Part shown: piece after piece, positions 1 to 12,423 of the stretch
Layout of the letters: each line of letters opens with the position of its first letter
How positions within the stretch are numbered: the stretch's first letter is position 1
Assembly (NCBI RefSeq): GCF_001039355.2
Contig: NW_019774214.1
Coordinates: forward strand, 470,651-521,769
Length of the DNA stretch: 51,119 bases
Direction: 5' to 3'
Origin: Lingula anatina
Taxonomy: Eukaryota > Brachiopoda > Lingulata > Lingulida > Lingulidae
Translations under genes and position numbers: made by a program
The notes under the pieces: model-generated
What the model was told of the DNA's origin: nothing
What the model saw: only the letters and a program-made list of their open reading frames with translations
Databases searched by the model: none

Positions 1-455
1 TTTTTGAAAATTTTGGCCCGTTTGACCTTGAAATAAAGGTCAAAGGTCAAATCCAAGGGCATATTTGAAATCTACACAAATGACTTTTGGAAAGCTGTCT
101 GTAGAAATTTTTCCCATAATTCCTTCCGTAGGGTAGATAATTGGCATTGGATTTTCAAAAATTTTGACAAGGGTGCATTTCAACGAGTGTCACGCCCAGG
201 TCAATGCACCGACTGAGACAAAAAAACCCGGGGATTAAAGTTGAGGTTATATGTGACCTAAATCCAAGAGATGGGGACAGGGGTCCTTGCGGTCTAGGAG
301 GAGAAGCGGTAACAGTGACTTGTATCCGGCGCCAGTACGCGGAGCCGGCGGAGCCAACGGAGCCAACGGAGCCGGCGGAGCCAGCGGAGCTGGACGAGAC
401 GGGTCGGGACTAAAACCATGAGTACCGCCAGCGTACACGCTAGTGGTACTAATTA
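1..455 (+). repeat. Repeat family A, 3' part, cut by window edge
   Basis: Matches 9560-9960 and 15780-16432 in the same orientation. It contains an inverted and direct AGGTCA motif, then a GGAGCC-type triplet tract (347-392), and ends in a palindrome at 422-449 (GTACCGCCAGCG / CGCTAGTGGTAC). The two short ORFs over the tract are products of the triplets. Confidence 0.8.
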
Positions 456-908
456 ATGTCAGAAGTGCATCTCCACTAAATTATCCCTTAAAAACTTCTG
501 ATCAAAATTAAAAAAGGTACACATATTGTGTGAATGAAAATTCAATGTCAAATATATATTATACAAATAATAATATAATGATAGTAATAATAATATTTAA
601 ACAAATAATAAATATAACAATATTAATTTATTACATATTCAGTTACTATATGCACCACATTTTAATATGTCTGATAAAAATCCAGGCGAACAGAAGACAT
701 TTTATCAAAAAGATACCAGATATTGAATAACAAGCTGTAGTTCTCAAAATTAAAATACTGCAGAGTCATACGTATGTGTTATCATAAAATCATGATTACC
801 CCTTGAACAATGGGACACATAATCACAGTTTCATAATACTTGCTTGCTAAACCTTTAACTTACAACAAAAACAAGACTTTTATAAGCTTGACTGTCAGGT
901 ACTCTTAC
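456..908. other. AT-rich intron of the RTK gene
   Basis: Between repeat A and the donor of the 909-1020 exon. Very AT-rich, with no coding signal or recognised repeat. Confidence 0.6.
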
Positions 909-1020
909 CCAATGTGACAATCTCCCAGAGCAAGACTCCATAGGCCCAGACGTCAGACTGTGTGGAATATATGTTGTCAAAAAGAGCTTCTGGGGACATC
1001 CAGCGAACTGGCAAGCAACC
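909..1020 (-). CDS. RTK exon: activation segment end and alpha-F region
   Basis: Reads [15 protein letters not shown] then [29 protein letters not shown] is the P+1 loop of tyrosine kinases, and the Asp of SDVWAYG is the alpha-F anchor. The acceptor follows a TAG at 1021-1023. The donor GGTAAGAG leaves phase 1, so the catalytic domain continues outside the window. Confidence 0.9.
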
Positions 1021-4000
1021 CTATTAAAGAGTAACATTAACAAAACATACATGTTTATCTATCAATTGGTTATTGGTATATTTTACTCTAAGGGCTCTAA
1101 TCCATCTGCTAAAGATTCAAGTTTCGGTCCACGATTCCCAACTGGGAGAGAAAGGCAACGCAACACCAAAGCCAAGTTATAAAATCTAAACCTCTCTTTA
1201 TTTGTAGGCGGCTGCCTGGTTTTATACCTTATATCTTAATTGTTATCCGTTATTCATTGGAACATTTCCTAGCATATACATGTCACAAGAACAGTTCACG
1301 GTGCAGCATATCAGTTTTCTATCGAACAATTCAGCGTGTTGTTTCCAACTGAACAGTTCAGAGTGTCGTTTTTGTAATTTATTCTTTTAACTCGGACAGT
1401 CTGGTGGAGCAGATGAGACGTCACGGTCAATGTACCTTTCTGGGGTCTGCACAGCCTTTCTATATATATATGTTTATTTACAGTAGACAACCTTACAATG
1501 CATACAAAAATATGCAGTTATACTCTAACTATATGTTGCTTAAAAATGTACATCCCTTGGGGCTGATTGAGGCCAGATCATGTATCATGTAAATCACTGA
1601 GTAGTAACACTTCTTCAAGTCTACTAATACTGATAATGGATAAAATAACTATCCAAGATTGCTAATGCTAAGTTCAGGTAAGAATGCAAAGTAAATATTT
1701 TTTGGCTTTTATGTAGAGGGGTATTCACTGACCTGCGATTGTTTTTCATACTTGTGGCTTTCAATGACGTCCTTAGCAAAGCCAAAATCGGAAATCTTGC
1801 AGGTTCTATCCTCTGCTACCAAAATGTTTCGAGCAGCAAGGTCTCTGTGAAGAATCTACAATGTAAATATCAAGATTGTTGATCTCACGATGTAATGAAG
1901 ATGTTGGCACATCTTATTATCTTTTTAAGTTTATAAGAAAGTGATCTTAACTGACTATGAGGCAAAAATTGGTGATATAGAAAATGGACAAAATAAGCAA
2001 TAGTAAGAAAGAATTATCTGTTTTCATAAAATAATTGTTTATTCTAGCTTACTGCCATTGATGAAAGATATGACATTCCATTGGCTACATCTAATGCAAA
2101 CTTTATCAGATCACGTGGTGTCAAAGAGGAACTGATCCCATGTAAATTCCCATACTGCACTTTCTGTTTTGAACGATCTTTTCGTAGGTAGTCCTGGAGA
2201 TTTCCATTTGGAAGGTACTCGACAATAATCAGTGGCACAGCTAAAACGAATCAGTTCAATTTAATTTTAAAAAAATGTGTCAATTTACTTTAAGGTTGAC
2301 AGTATTCCACTTATAATAAAAAGGGATAATAACTCTTCGTATGAAATCTGTATTTCACAATAAAAACATTGTGAATAACTCATAAAAATATAATATATTC
2401 TGTTTTCCCACAAAAATGGCTGTTATAGCTATTATTCTGATATCTGAGCTTGTCTTTAGACCACGTGACCTCCATTGATGGCTATACTCTGTTAAAATCT
2501 CTTAAGAGATTTTAACAAAAAACCAAACTTTTTAGAAAAAAACCAGGGACTAACTTTGAATGTAAAAATGGATTCATTAACCATTGGTAAGTATGGGAAA
2601 ATTGTTGTTTACTCCAGGAAAATTCATATTTTGGCCGAAACGAAGAGTTATTATCACTTTAATATACAGGTGTTCCATAGGATGCTATTAAAATTGCGCA
2701 AAAAAAGCAGAAAATTTCTGAAGTAAACAGGTTCATACTCAGTACTTTACTTTTATGGTGCGTACACCTCACCACTGAATTGTCCTTTCCTATTGATTAA
2801 CGCATGCAGTTGTATGAATTCCATGCTTCATTTACAGAGATTTGAAAATTTATTAGGTTTGTATTAAATAATATGTCTACATACCATCATCTCGAGTGCA
2901 GGACCCTAAAAGCCTGACCACGTTTGGGTGAGGTTGGAGTTCCAGCATCACTTTCAGTTCCTTCATTATTTCACTGCAGAGGGATGTGTCACTGGTATCT
3001 ACAAATATGATTTTACCCTATTAAAGTACATGCTGAAATCATCTGATTTTTACTGGCCTAAAGTGTCAAAGCTATTAAAAATTGTTGGAATCATTATTTA
3101 CCCTTTGCTGTTTTAACAGCAGCAATGCTCCAATTTTGTTTTCCATCTAGGTTGAAAATGTTGCCCCTAAAGACTTGGCCAAAAGCCCCGCTTCCTATCT
3201 TTTCCATCAACTTGATATTCTGTCTTCTTATCTCCACATCTCTCTCCTGAATCTCTGCATACAGTGGCTCCTCCATTGGCTTAAATTTTAAAATAAAATT
3301 CATATAAATATTAATGTCAAGATAAGGCAGCAAAGCTGTCAAATGTACAGACAAAATTATTCAAAAAGCAGAAAATGTTGCACAAAAAAGACTATTTAAT
3401 CAATTGTAATGTAATAAAACAGCAAAGTCAATACCAAGTCTTAATTATGCATAACTTCGAGAAAATAAATGGAATAAGGCTGGTTTTCTTACTTAAGCTG
3501 TATTTCAGTTCTATGAATCTTTTCTGTATTTTTGAGAATCATGAATCATGAGTAACATATAGATTTCCTCTAATGGTCGCTATGTTGGAAGTGCCCAAAA
3601 TAGAATTTTGACCTGTATTTTAGAAACACTGATCATTCCTGTAAGTTTAAAGAGAACAGGCCTATATCAGTTATCCTTCTGCTGGGAATTCATGTACCTA
3701 CAACCTAATTATGTCACCAAGCCAGTGTTGCAAAGATCAATTACATACTGTTAATAGTGACCAATGTACCATTACATATTTGTTATGTCTCTAGGAGAGT
3801 TTGGGGGTCTCAAACAAAATGGCTTTTTTGCAAGGAAAAGGTCTGCACTGGGTAAAATTTGATCTAGGAACTTAAAGGCTTAATGGCAAAAGGTGTATTT
3901 TTTCAGAGACAAGACCCCCCCTCCCCCCACTTTCAAATTGCTGGCTACGGGCCTAAATCTCATGATCCACAAACTCTTACACAGCATTACATGACATTAT

Positions 4001-7000
4001 GTAACATTACCACTTGTTGTTCAGTGCTAAGGTTGGTCCTGACTGGCCTCTTGTATGTCTCTTCTTTACAACTAATCTACAAAAGCAGGAAAATGAGCGT
4101 TAATACTTGATTCATTAAGGATATTGTGACCCTTTATTATCATCCAGATACCAAAAATGAGTTTTTCCTGCATCTAATTGTTCAATAATGCATCTATCTT
4201 TGTGCTGATTTACAACAATGGAAAAAAACCTCAAAATATAAAACATTTGTATTTATGTTTTTCTGTTGCAATGTATAAGCATAGGCAACTGAAAGCTTTA
4301 GTCATCAATTTATCACCTTCCAATGTTGAGGTGAGATAGCAGTCGGTATGGGCGTAACTTCATCCCTGAACAAGATTTTATCATGAAAATTAGCAGAGTT
4401 GACCAAGAGAATATACGGTAATGTCACTTGAATTTCTTACAGTAGAACATAATTTAATTTGAGGAAAGATCATTTTGGTCCAAATTCATGAAATGGAGGT
4501 GCTCTGATCTTCCAAACATTCCAATATTATGAAATTCTGTCAATTTGTGTCAAATTATGCCCCTATTTCACACAGACCACGAATCCCACGAATCACCGGG
4601 AATTGACAAATTTCAGGATTCGTGAGATTTTGCCAATTTTCTGGTCTAAATCGCCACGCTCTACAATTCAGTTACGATACAGGTGCGATAGTGTTACGAA
4701 TATTTGTGGGATTCGGCTGGAATCGCACGAATATTGTCCAGAAATTCACAACAATTTTTTGGAATCGGGAGTTCGTGGCCACAATTTTGAACAGCTCATT
4801 ATATGTCAAATATTGTTGTATGGTTGGGAACAATTGTGTTAAATTGTGTTAGAGGTGACTATGCAGTGGGTCCCTCTAGTGGTAAAAAAGAGGGAAGTGA
4901 GTAGTTTTCCATGTGGTTGGAGGGAGTGTGGACTCCATGCGGGGTGAAGTTGTGACATGTTTGTTGGTCACACGTGTTTTTCCATGTGGTTGGAGGGAGT
5001 GTGGACTCCATGCGGGGTGAAGCTGTGACATGTATGTTGGCCACACGTGTTTTTCCATGTTGGAAAGAGTGTGGACTCCATGCGGGGTGAAGTTGTGACA
5101 TATGTTGTTGGTCGCAGGTGGTTTGAATGTAATGTAAAACTGTAAAATAATAATAAAAAATTGAACCAGCCCAAGCTTTTTTATACTTTTAACTTCAACA
5201 TTATATATGAATCTGTTGAGAACTTCACGAACTGATTACGATTCAACCACGAATCCTGAAATTTTCAATTCCTGGCGATTCATGGGATTCATGGTCTGTG
5301 TGAAATAGGAGCATTAAAGTTTTTGCCACTAATTCCTGTTGGCCAAGAAGTGCAAGAACTGACTACGAATATATACGAATCTGTTAAAAACTTCACGAAC
5401 TGATTACGATTCAACCATGAATCCTGAAATTTGTCAATTCATGGCCATTCGTGGGATTCGTGGTCTGTGTGAAATAAGGGCATTAGGCCAGAAAATTTGC
5501 AAAACTCATGAATCCTGAAATTTGTCAATTCCTGGCGATTCGTGGGACTCGTGGTCTGTCTGAAATAGGGGCATATTTACAGGACGCCGATCGGACCATC
5601 AGCAACAAGAAATAGATGCAACAAGAAAAGCTTTGTTTGAAGAAATGTCCAAAGTTGGGTGAGTCAGGAAAAGTTCAAGGGAGAACGCGTATTTCAAGCA
5701 AATCCAATGTGTCGGAAAAGATTCTCCTTAGCGCTGATCACAATCAAGAGTGACTATCAAAACAGCTTTTAAAAGTGGAACAATAGGCAATGCTTTGCTG
5801 ATTGCTGTTTATGACAAAGGGATTATGGCGCATCCCTGTTCTATTGTTTCTCGAGTCGTGCTGATGCTGCTGAGGTTGCCCACCGAGTTTACCCATGCCA
5901 ACGGTCCTTGACAAGGAAGGCAGGGCATAGACCAGGCCACCAGTGGCGCTGTGTGCAGCATCAAATCCTCGAAAAAAAAACACATTTTTTGTTCAAAATG
6001 TAAAAATCTTATTCTGTTAAATGTTAGATACACATTTATCCAATAATTAGACATCAAAAACCTAAAATGACGATTTTTAACCATATTTGGGTACATTGCC
6101 ACCTTAACCTTCATTGTGAAAGCTGAAAAAAATGAAAAAATGAAAAAGTTCAATTCGCCAATGGGAGATTGTGAGCGATCTGAGCGTCATGATAAGGCAT
6201 TTTCCATACTAGATCAAGGGATTTTGTCAGCAGATCGTCAACAATCTGAGCAGGCCTAGAAACTGGGATATTTTGTCCATGCTAGAAGGCAATATTCATA
6301 TAGTCAGCAGGAAATTTTGTGAACCTAGGCAGGGGGGTAACCAGGCATACGCACGGTGCACTGTGCGTACAATTTTTTGGGCCAACCATGATATTATTCT
6401 CCATAAATTCAGTGTATTTTTCACGGAATATAATCGTACCTGGAAATTTTCAAAATCTGTGCGTACAATTTTAAAGGATCTGGTTACGCCCCTGCTAGGT
6501 TAGCGAACCTTGCGAGTCAGGTAGGCAATTTTCATATTCGTCCAGGGGACGAGATAGACTTCATTAGCAGAAGATTGTTAGCGGGAGATCATGAACGATC
6601 CGAGCCAGGCAAGAAAGCAATGATGGTAATCTTTATTGCATCTCTTAGACTGGGTTTCCATACACAGATCGATCCAGCTGGATTGATCTAACTCCCTGGG
6701 TAGTCTTACTAAATTGTTATCTTCTTAAATTTCTGTCACGCCTACCAAATTAAGTAGGGGGTAAAGAAAATTACCCCCTAACAGTTTTACTAGGCGTGAC
6801 AGATATTAAGCTGGCCAAGTGGACTGCAATTTAGTGAGACTCCAAATATCTGTGGGAATGGTTACTTAATTGTTTCTTTTGTTCTGTTACAGAAGTCCCT
6901 ACTGTTGAGACAATGCTATTGTGCGCCTCAGCAAAACTACCGACCGCTATCTCATACCGAGTACTCCGGCCGGTAAATAAAATTGACAAAGCGTCACTCT

Positions 7001-10000
7001 TAATTGATTCACCCGTTACCTTAATGAATGGTGATGACTATGTTGTTTAGCATCCTAAGCTAACTGTACCGATCATTATCTTGCACCTTGGGCCGCACAC
7101 GTAGTACTCAGGTAAGGGTACGCTCTCATCTCTCTGTTAGATCTTTATGAGCACGAAAATAGCCCGATGGCTGATTTTGAAATTCATGAAAATCAAGATC
7201 ATACAAAATTACTTACTGGTCGAAATTCATGGTCCATAAAAAAGCCCGCCAATTTTAAGATCGTTCAAAATTTAAGAGCCATTTGAAATTCATGGCCCAT
7301 TTCCGTAAGCTACAATCCCGTTACGTCATTTTGGTTTAAATGTTTTCGTTATGGAGTTATGAGCCCCTTGTTATAGATTTTTGTTAAACCAAGGAATTAT
7401 TTCACTTCATCAAATCTGAACTAAGACTTTTAAGAAAAATCACTGGCAAGGTATTGGCATATTAAATGGTATTATTAAATCGGTGTTGAAACAGTGACGG
7501 TGGGTTCTCGGGTAAAAGAGATTTTTTCAGTTCTTATCCAAAATTGCAATTATGACGTCACCCGTAAGATGACATATGAGTCATTGTTAAATGATCTACC
7601 GTAGTTACTGAACACTGAAGATTTATTTATTACTCAAAAGAATGTAGAGCAGAAAATAAGAAGTTTTGGACGAAGGTTGACAATATCCTTATTACTTCAT
7701 TCTTTTAAAATTACAACTAGAGGATCAGAAAGGCGATACCGCCTCCGGATATTGTACCACCAGATGGAGTAAGCACATTCGTATGGCCCCCATCACCAGT
7801 CTTGTGCTTGACAAGCTCTATAAAATGCAATCAACAGGAGTTCTCAAAATATACAAAAAATATAATTAAAAATAGTACAATCAAGCAGATTTTCGAATTG
7901 ACTTGCATTTTCCTACCACTGATCACTCCTGTGTTTCTCTAGACAAAAGGCCTATTGGTTTTCCTTGAAATGTGTTGTCAGTGGTGCATATATGCTGACA
8001 AAAGAGAAAACCTAGGGGCAACAACGGGCACATCTTTGCTAGTTTTAAAGATATGAGAGGCAAGAAAATATGCAAAGCTCGGTTCATGGTGAAAAAGTAG
8101 GTCAAAGGTCAATTTCAATGTCATAGTATATGAATTTCTATTCAAGTTCAATAGTAACCATGGGCATTTCTTTGCCAATTTTGCAGATTTAAAGGCCAGA
8201 AAACATGCAAAAAGAAGTTCATCATAAAAAGTAGGTCAAAGGTCAATTTCAAGGTCACAGTAAATTGCCACTAATGACTTTCTATTCAAATCCAATAGTA
8301 ACTATGGGCATATCTTTGTCAGTTTTGGAGATAAAAGGGTATGAAAATTTGCAAAGTTCAATTCTTGATGAAAAGTAGGTCAAAGGTCAATTTTAAAGTC
8401 ACACTAAGATTGCCAGTATATGACTTCCTATTCAAATTCGATAGTGACTATGGACCTATCTCTGCCAGTTTTGGAGATAAAAAGGAACGAAAATTTGCAA
8501 AGTTCAGTTCATGGTGAAAAGTAGATCAAAGGTCAATTTAAAGGTCACATTTAGATTGACCTTTGATCTACTTTTCACCATGAACTGAACTTTGCAAATT
8601 TTTAATGCTTTTATTTAAAAACNTTGCCTCGTATGACTTTCTATTCAAATTCAATAGTAACTATGGGCGTATCTCTGCCAGTTTTGAAAATAAAAGCATT
8701 AAAAAGTTACAAAGTTCAGTTTATGGTTTAAAGTAGGTCAAAGGTCAATTTCAAGGTCACATATAGATTGCCAGTATATGACTTCCTATTCAAGTTCAAT
8801 AGTAACTACAGACCTATCTCTGCCAGTTTTGGAGATAAAAGGGAAGCAAAATTTGCAAAGTTCAGTTCATGGTGAAAGTAGGTTAAAGGTCAATTTCAAG
8901 GTCACATTTAGATTGCCCGTATATGATTTCCTTTTCAACTTAAATAGTAACTATGGACCTATCTCTGCCAGTTTTGGAAATATAAGGGACTAAATATTAT
9001 AATTTTGGAGTTACAATAATGTGCCATAAATTTCGTACAGAAAAATTTAATTAAAATAAAGAAATGGTCATTTTGGTCAAAATTCTTGAAATGGGAGGTG
9101 CTCTGAAGTTCTAGATGTTCAAATTTGATGAAATAATGTCATTTTTGACCACAAGTTGTCTGCCTCGCCAAGCCTTATGTTTTATTTTTCCGGAGTTCAA
9201 AATTTATTATCCATTACCGTACTGCACATTTTGCTTTCACCACCAATATGTACTTTTTGATACAGCATAACTCGAAAACCGTATGGAATACAAAAAAACT
9301 GAGACCACTCCAAGTGTTGGGCTTTACATGCTCTACAAAATGCAAAAAAGAATGGGTCTCTAGCATTAAGGGTTCCCGAATTAGAGACAGTTTTCAGTTT
9401 TGGTATCTTATGGCCGCTTCTCCCGTGAAAATGCAGCGATTGACCCCAAATTCACGGAGATGAAAGATGACCTGAAGGGTAACACTTTCCAATAATGTTA
9501 TTGGTTAAGTCTGTGTGGTGTCTGAATAACAGCGCAAATAATTTTTTTTCTTAAAAAAATTCGTTTTTTTGAAAATTTTGGCTCGTTTGACCTTGAAATA
9601 AAGGTCAAAGGTCAAAGCCAAGGGCATATTTGAAATCTACACATGAGTTTTGGAAAGCTGTCTGTAGAAATTTTTCCCATAATTCCTTCCGTAGGGTAGA
9701 TAATTAGCATTTAATTTTGCTATTTTTGGACAAGGGTGCATTGCAATGAGTGCCACACCTAGACCACAATACTGACAAAGCCCAAATTTTACGTGGAACG
9801 AGTTGAGATTATAGGTGACCTAAATCCAAGAGATGGGTACGCAGGCCCTTGTAGTCTAGGAGGAGAAGCGGTAACGATGACATGGCGGTGGAGCCGGCAG
9901 AACAGGCAGGTTGGGACTAAAACCATGTGTACTGCCAGCGCCTACACTGGTGGTACAATAAATTGACATTACGATATTCATGCTACAATATTTCACCTGT

Positions 10001-12376
10001 AAATGGTCAATCAAGTTTTGGTTAATTTCTAAGATTAAAGTAATAGCTGTTATCACATGCAACCCATTAAAAAGGGACTGCACTATACTATTTTATACTG
10101 TAATTCACAGACTTTATGACCAATCTTTAATCCAAAGCATTTTTAAGTGTGACATTCACCTCTCCACTTAAAAAACTCTGAAGCTCACTGTCTTCAACTT
10201 CATCCTCTGCATTGTTTCCTTGCGATGCTACAACGAAAAAATGGATGGGATATACACACATGCATCTTTTAATTGGGGGGGGGGAGGAGATCATTGAAAA
10301 TTTAGGAGCAAGTTTTATGAGCAAAACATGATAGGAGGAAATGAAACAGCTTAAGTATTTAATTACAGAAAAAAATATGAAATGTTTGTCAGTTAAAAAT
10401 TAATATTTTAAAATGCATGAATCTGACATAGCCATATTGGGTGATGATTTTTTTAAAATTATTGAGAGGTCCAAACTCAAGTTTGAGATTTTCAAAGTGA
10501 AAAAACTTACTTCAGAGGATAATTGTTTTTCCAATAAAATTTTCAAAACCGACAAAATTTTCAAATTTTTACAATAATAGGGGTAAGGGGTTTAGGGAAA
10601 CACAGACCAGTAGGGGTTGTTTTAGCAATTATAATTTATGTGAGAAACTACCAGTGCCATAAATGACAACATTCCAGGCCTTGTAGTATTGTTTTCATGA
10701 TTGCATATTCATTCATTGTAATGAGATCAAATTATCAGTTGGTTTTAATTTAATTTTTTTCTGGATTCAAATTTACTTTTACCTTTTTCTTCCCCTCTTG
10801 TTTTATGCTTCCTCTTGATGCAGTAGGTGTAGGTGACATAAGCCAAGACAATAATCACAATGACCCCCTGGATGGCCCCTATTATCCCTCCTATGGCCTC
10901 TACAGATAGACCCCTCACACTGGCCCCAGTAGTTGGTGCTGAAATGATGTCAAGTAAAAAAATGGCATCCTCCCATCATGACAGGTTGGTATCAGGACAA
11001 TTCCCCCTGGACTATCCCCCCCCCTCCCCAGGCAATTCCCCCCCCCAGGACAATTCCCCCTCCAGACGATCCCCTCCCCCAAAAGAATATATATATCTAT
11101 ATACAAATATAAAGTAAAGAACTAGTACAGAGTTCAAATCTTTTTTTTCATTCATTGAATATTTCTTAGTGTGATGTTGCAACTCGAGGATAGATAATAT
11201 TAATTTTATAAAACAAATTATTTTCATGGAGTATAAGTACATACGATTTTCGAGATAGAAGTACACAACATTTTATTATAAATCTGATCAAAGTATATCC
11301 CCAGGTAAAGGAGGGGTAAGCAGATGATCTCACTCATCCAGGTAACCTTTTGAGGAATTAACTGTTACTTTTAATTGCTTTATTACTCCCTCTTGGTCGA
11401 GTAAGTCTTGAATCAAGGTGCATGTAGGGAGACAGATTTTCTCGCTTATCCAGATTTTCCCTTGACCGTTTGTCACTTTAAATTGCTTGACCACTACCCA
11501 CCACACTAAAAATATTCATAAAACATCTGTTTACCTGTTCATCTGTTTACCCAACCTTTACCTGAAGTATAGGTGGTTATACTTTGATTTGATATTTATT
11601 AAATCTTCCTGTACTTGTATTCAATGAAAAGGGAATTTGTTACAAAATAATTTGTTTCATGATGAAGTTGTATTATCACAATAAAAACATTCATAAAATG
11701 GATGAAATGTTTTAAACTTAACCCTTTGTACTTAATATTTGTATATTAATATATATTTCTGGGGGGTGGGGGAGAATTGCCCTGGGGGGAATAGTCCGGG
11801 GGGGGGGGGAATTGCCCTAGAATCGACAGGTTTATTCTGAGCCTTATTTTGAACTATACAGCAAAGCTGACAAATGTTGACATTATACACAAAATGTTTT
11901 AGCCAATTTTGATGCAGCTGTTACAAAATGATTTAAAATAACAATTATCAATCTTATCCTCTTGCATTACGTACTACAGTTAACAAGTGATTCAATTTCC
12001 ACTGAAATTGCTAATATGTGAAAAATGAACATTTCACACATAAAACTAGACAGAAACAAGGCAGCAAAGCTGGCAAATGTTCAGACATACAGATGCAGAA
12101 AAGAGAGCACTAAATAATGTTTTGGCCAATTTTGATGCACTATTATATAATGCTTTAATACAGCATAATCACCCTTACCCTCTTACGTTATGTGCTACAT
12201 AGAAAAACTAGTAAGTAATTTAGTTTCATCTGCTATAAAATCTGCTAAAAATGCTAATGTGTGAAAAATGAAATATTCAAGCAACCTGCCTCTTTACCAA
12301 ACAAAGCCATTCAGTAAATTTAATGTAAAACAAAAATACGTTTTGGCAGTTATGGGGTGAACATCACCAAAATTGT

Positions 12377-12423
<47 letters not shown>

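Larger units (their letters stand above)
7722..9956 (+). repeat. Repeat family A, longest copy with internal array
   Basis: Left end GGATCAG, then a GCGATACCGCC hairpin word, matches the reverse copy ending at 41502. The middle is the 145-bp array. The right part (9480-9956) matches copies at 1-455 and 15590-16430 and ends in the palindrome at 9929-9956. This is probably the full plan of the family, about 2.2 kb. No ORF of note. Confidence 0.65.

Noticed and set aside
422-449. Helitron 3' end
   Set aside because: A hairpin is present, but a CTRR end and A/T target rule do not hold across the copies at 9929-9956 and 16409-16430.
4859-5174. Minus-strand ORFs with repeated [11 protein letters not shown]-like peptides
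   Set aside because: Translation of the 75-bp tandem repeat inside a MITE in three frames; no gene context.
8097-9000. CRISPR array or nuclear-receptor response elements
   Set aside because: Unit size, divergence between units and eukaryotic context exclude CRISPR. AGGTCA pairs resemble DR1 elements, but they are part of a satellite unit found in two arrays.
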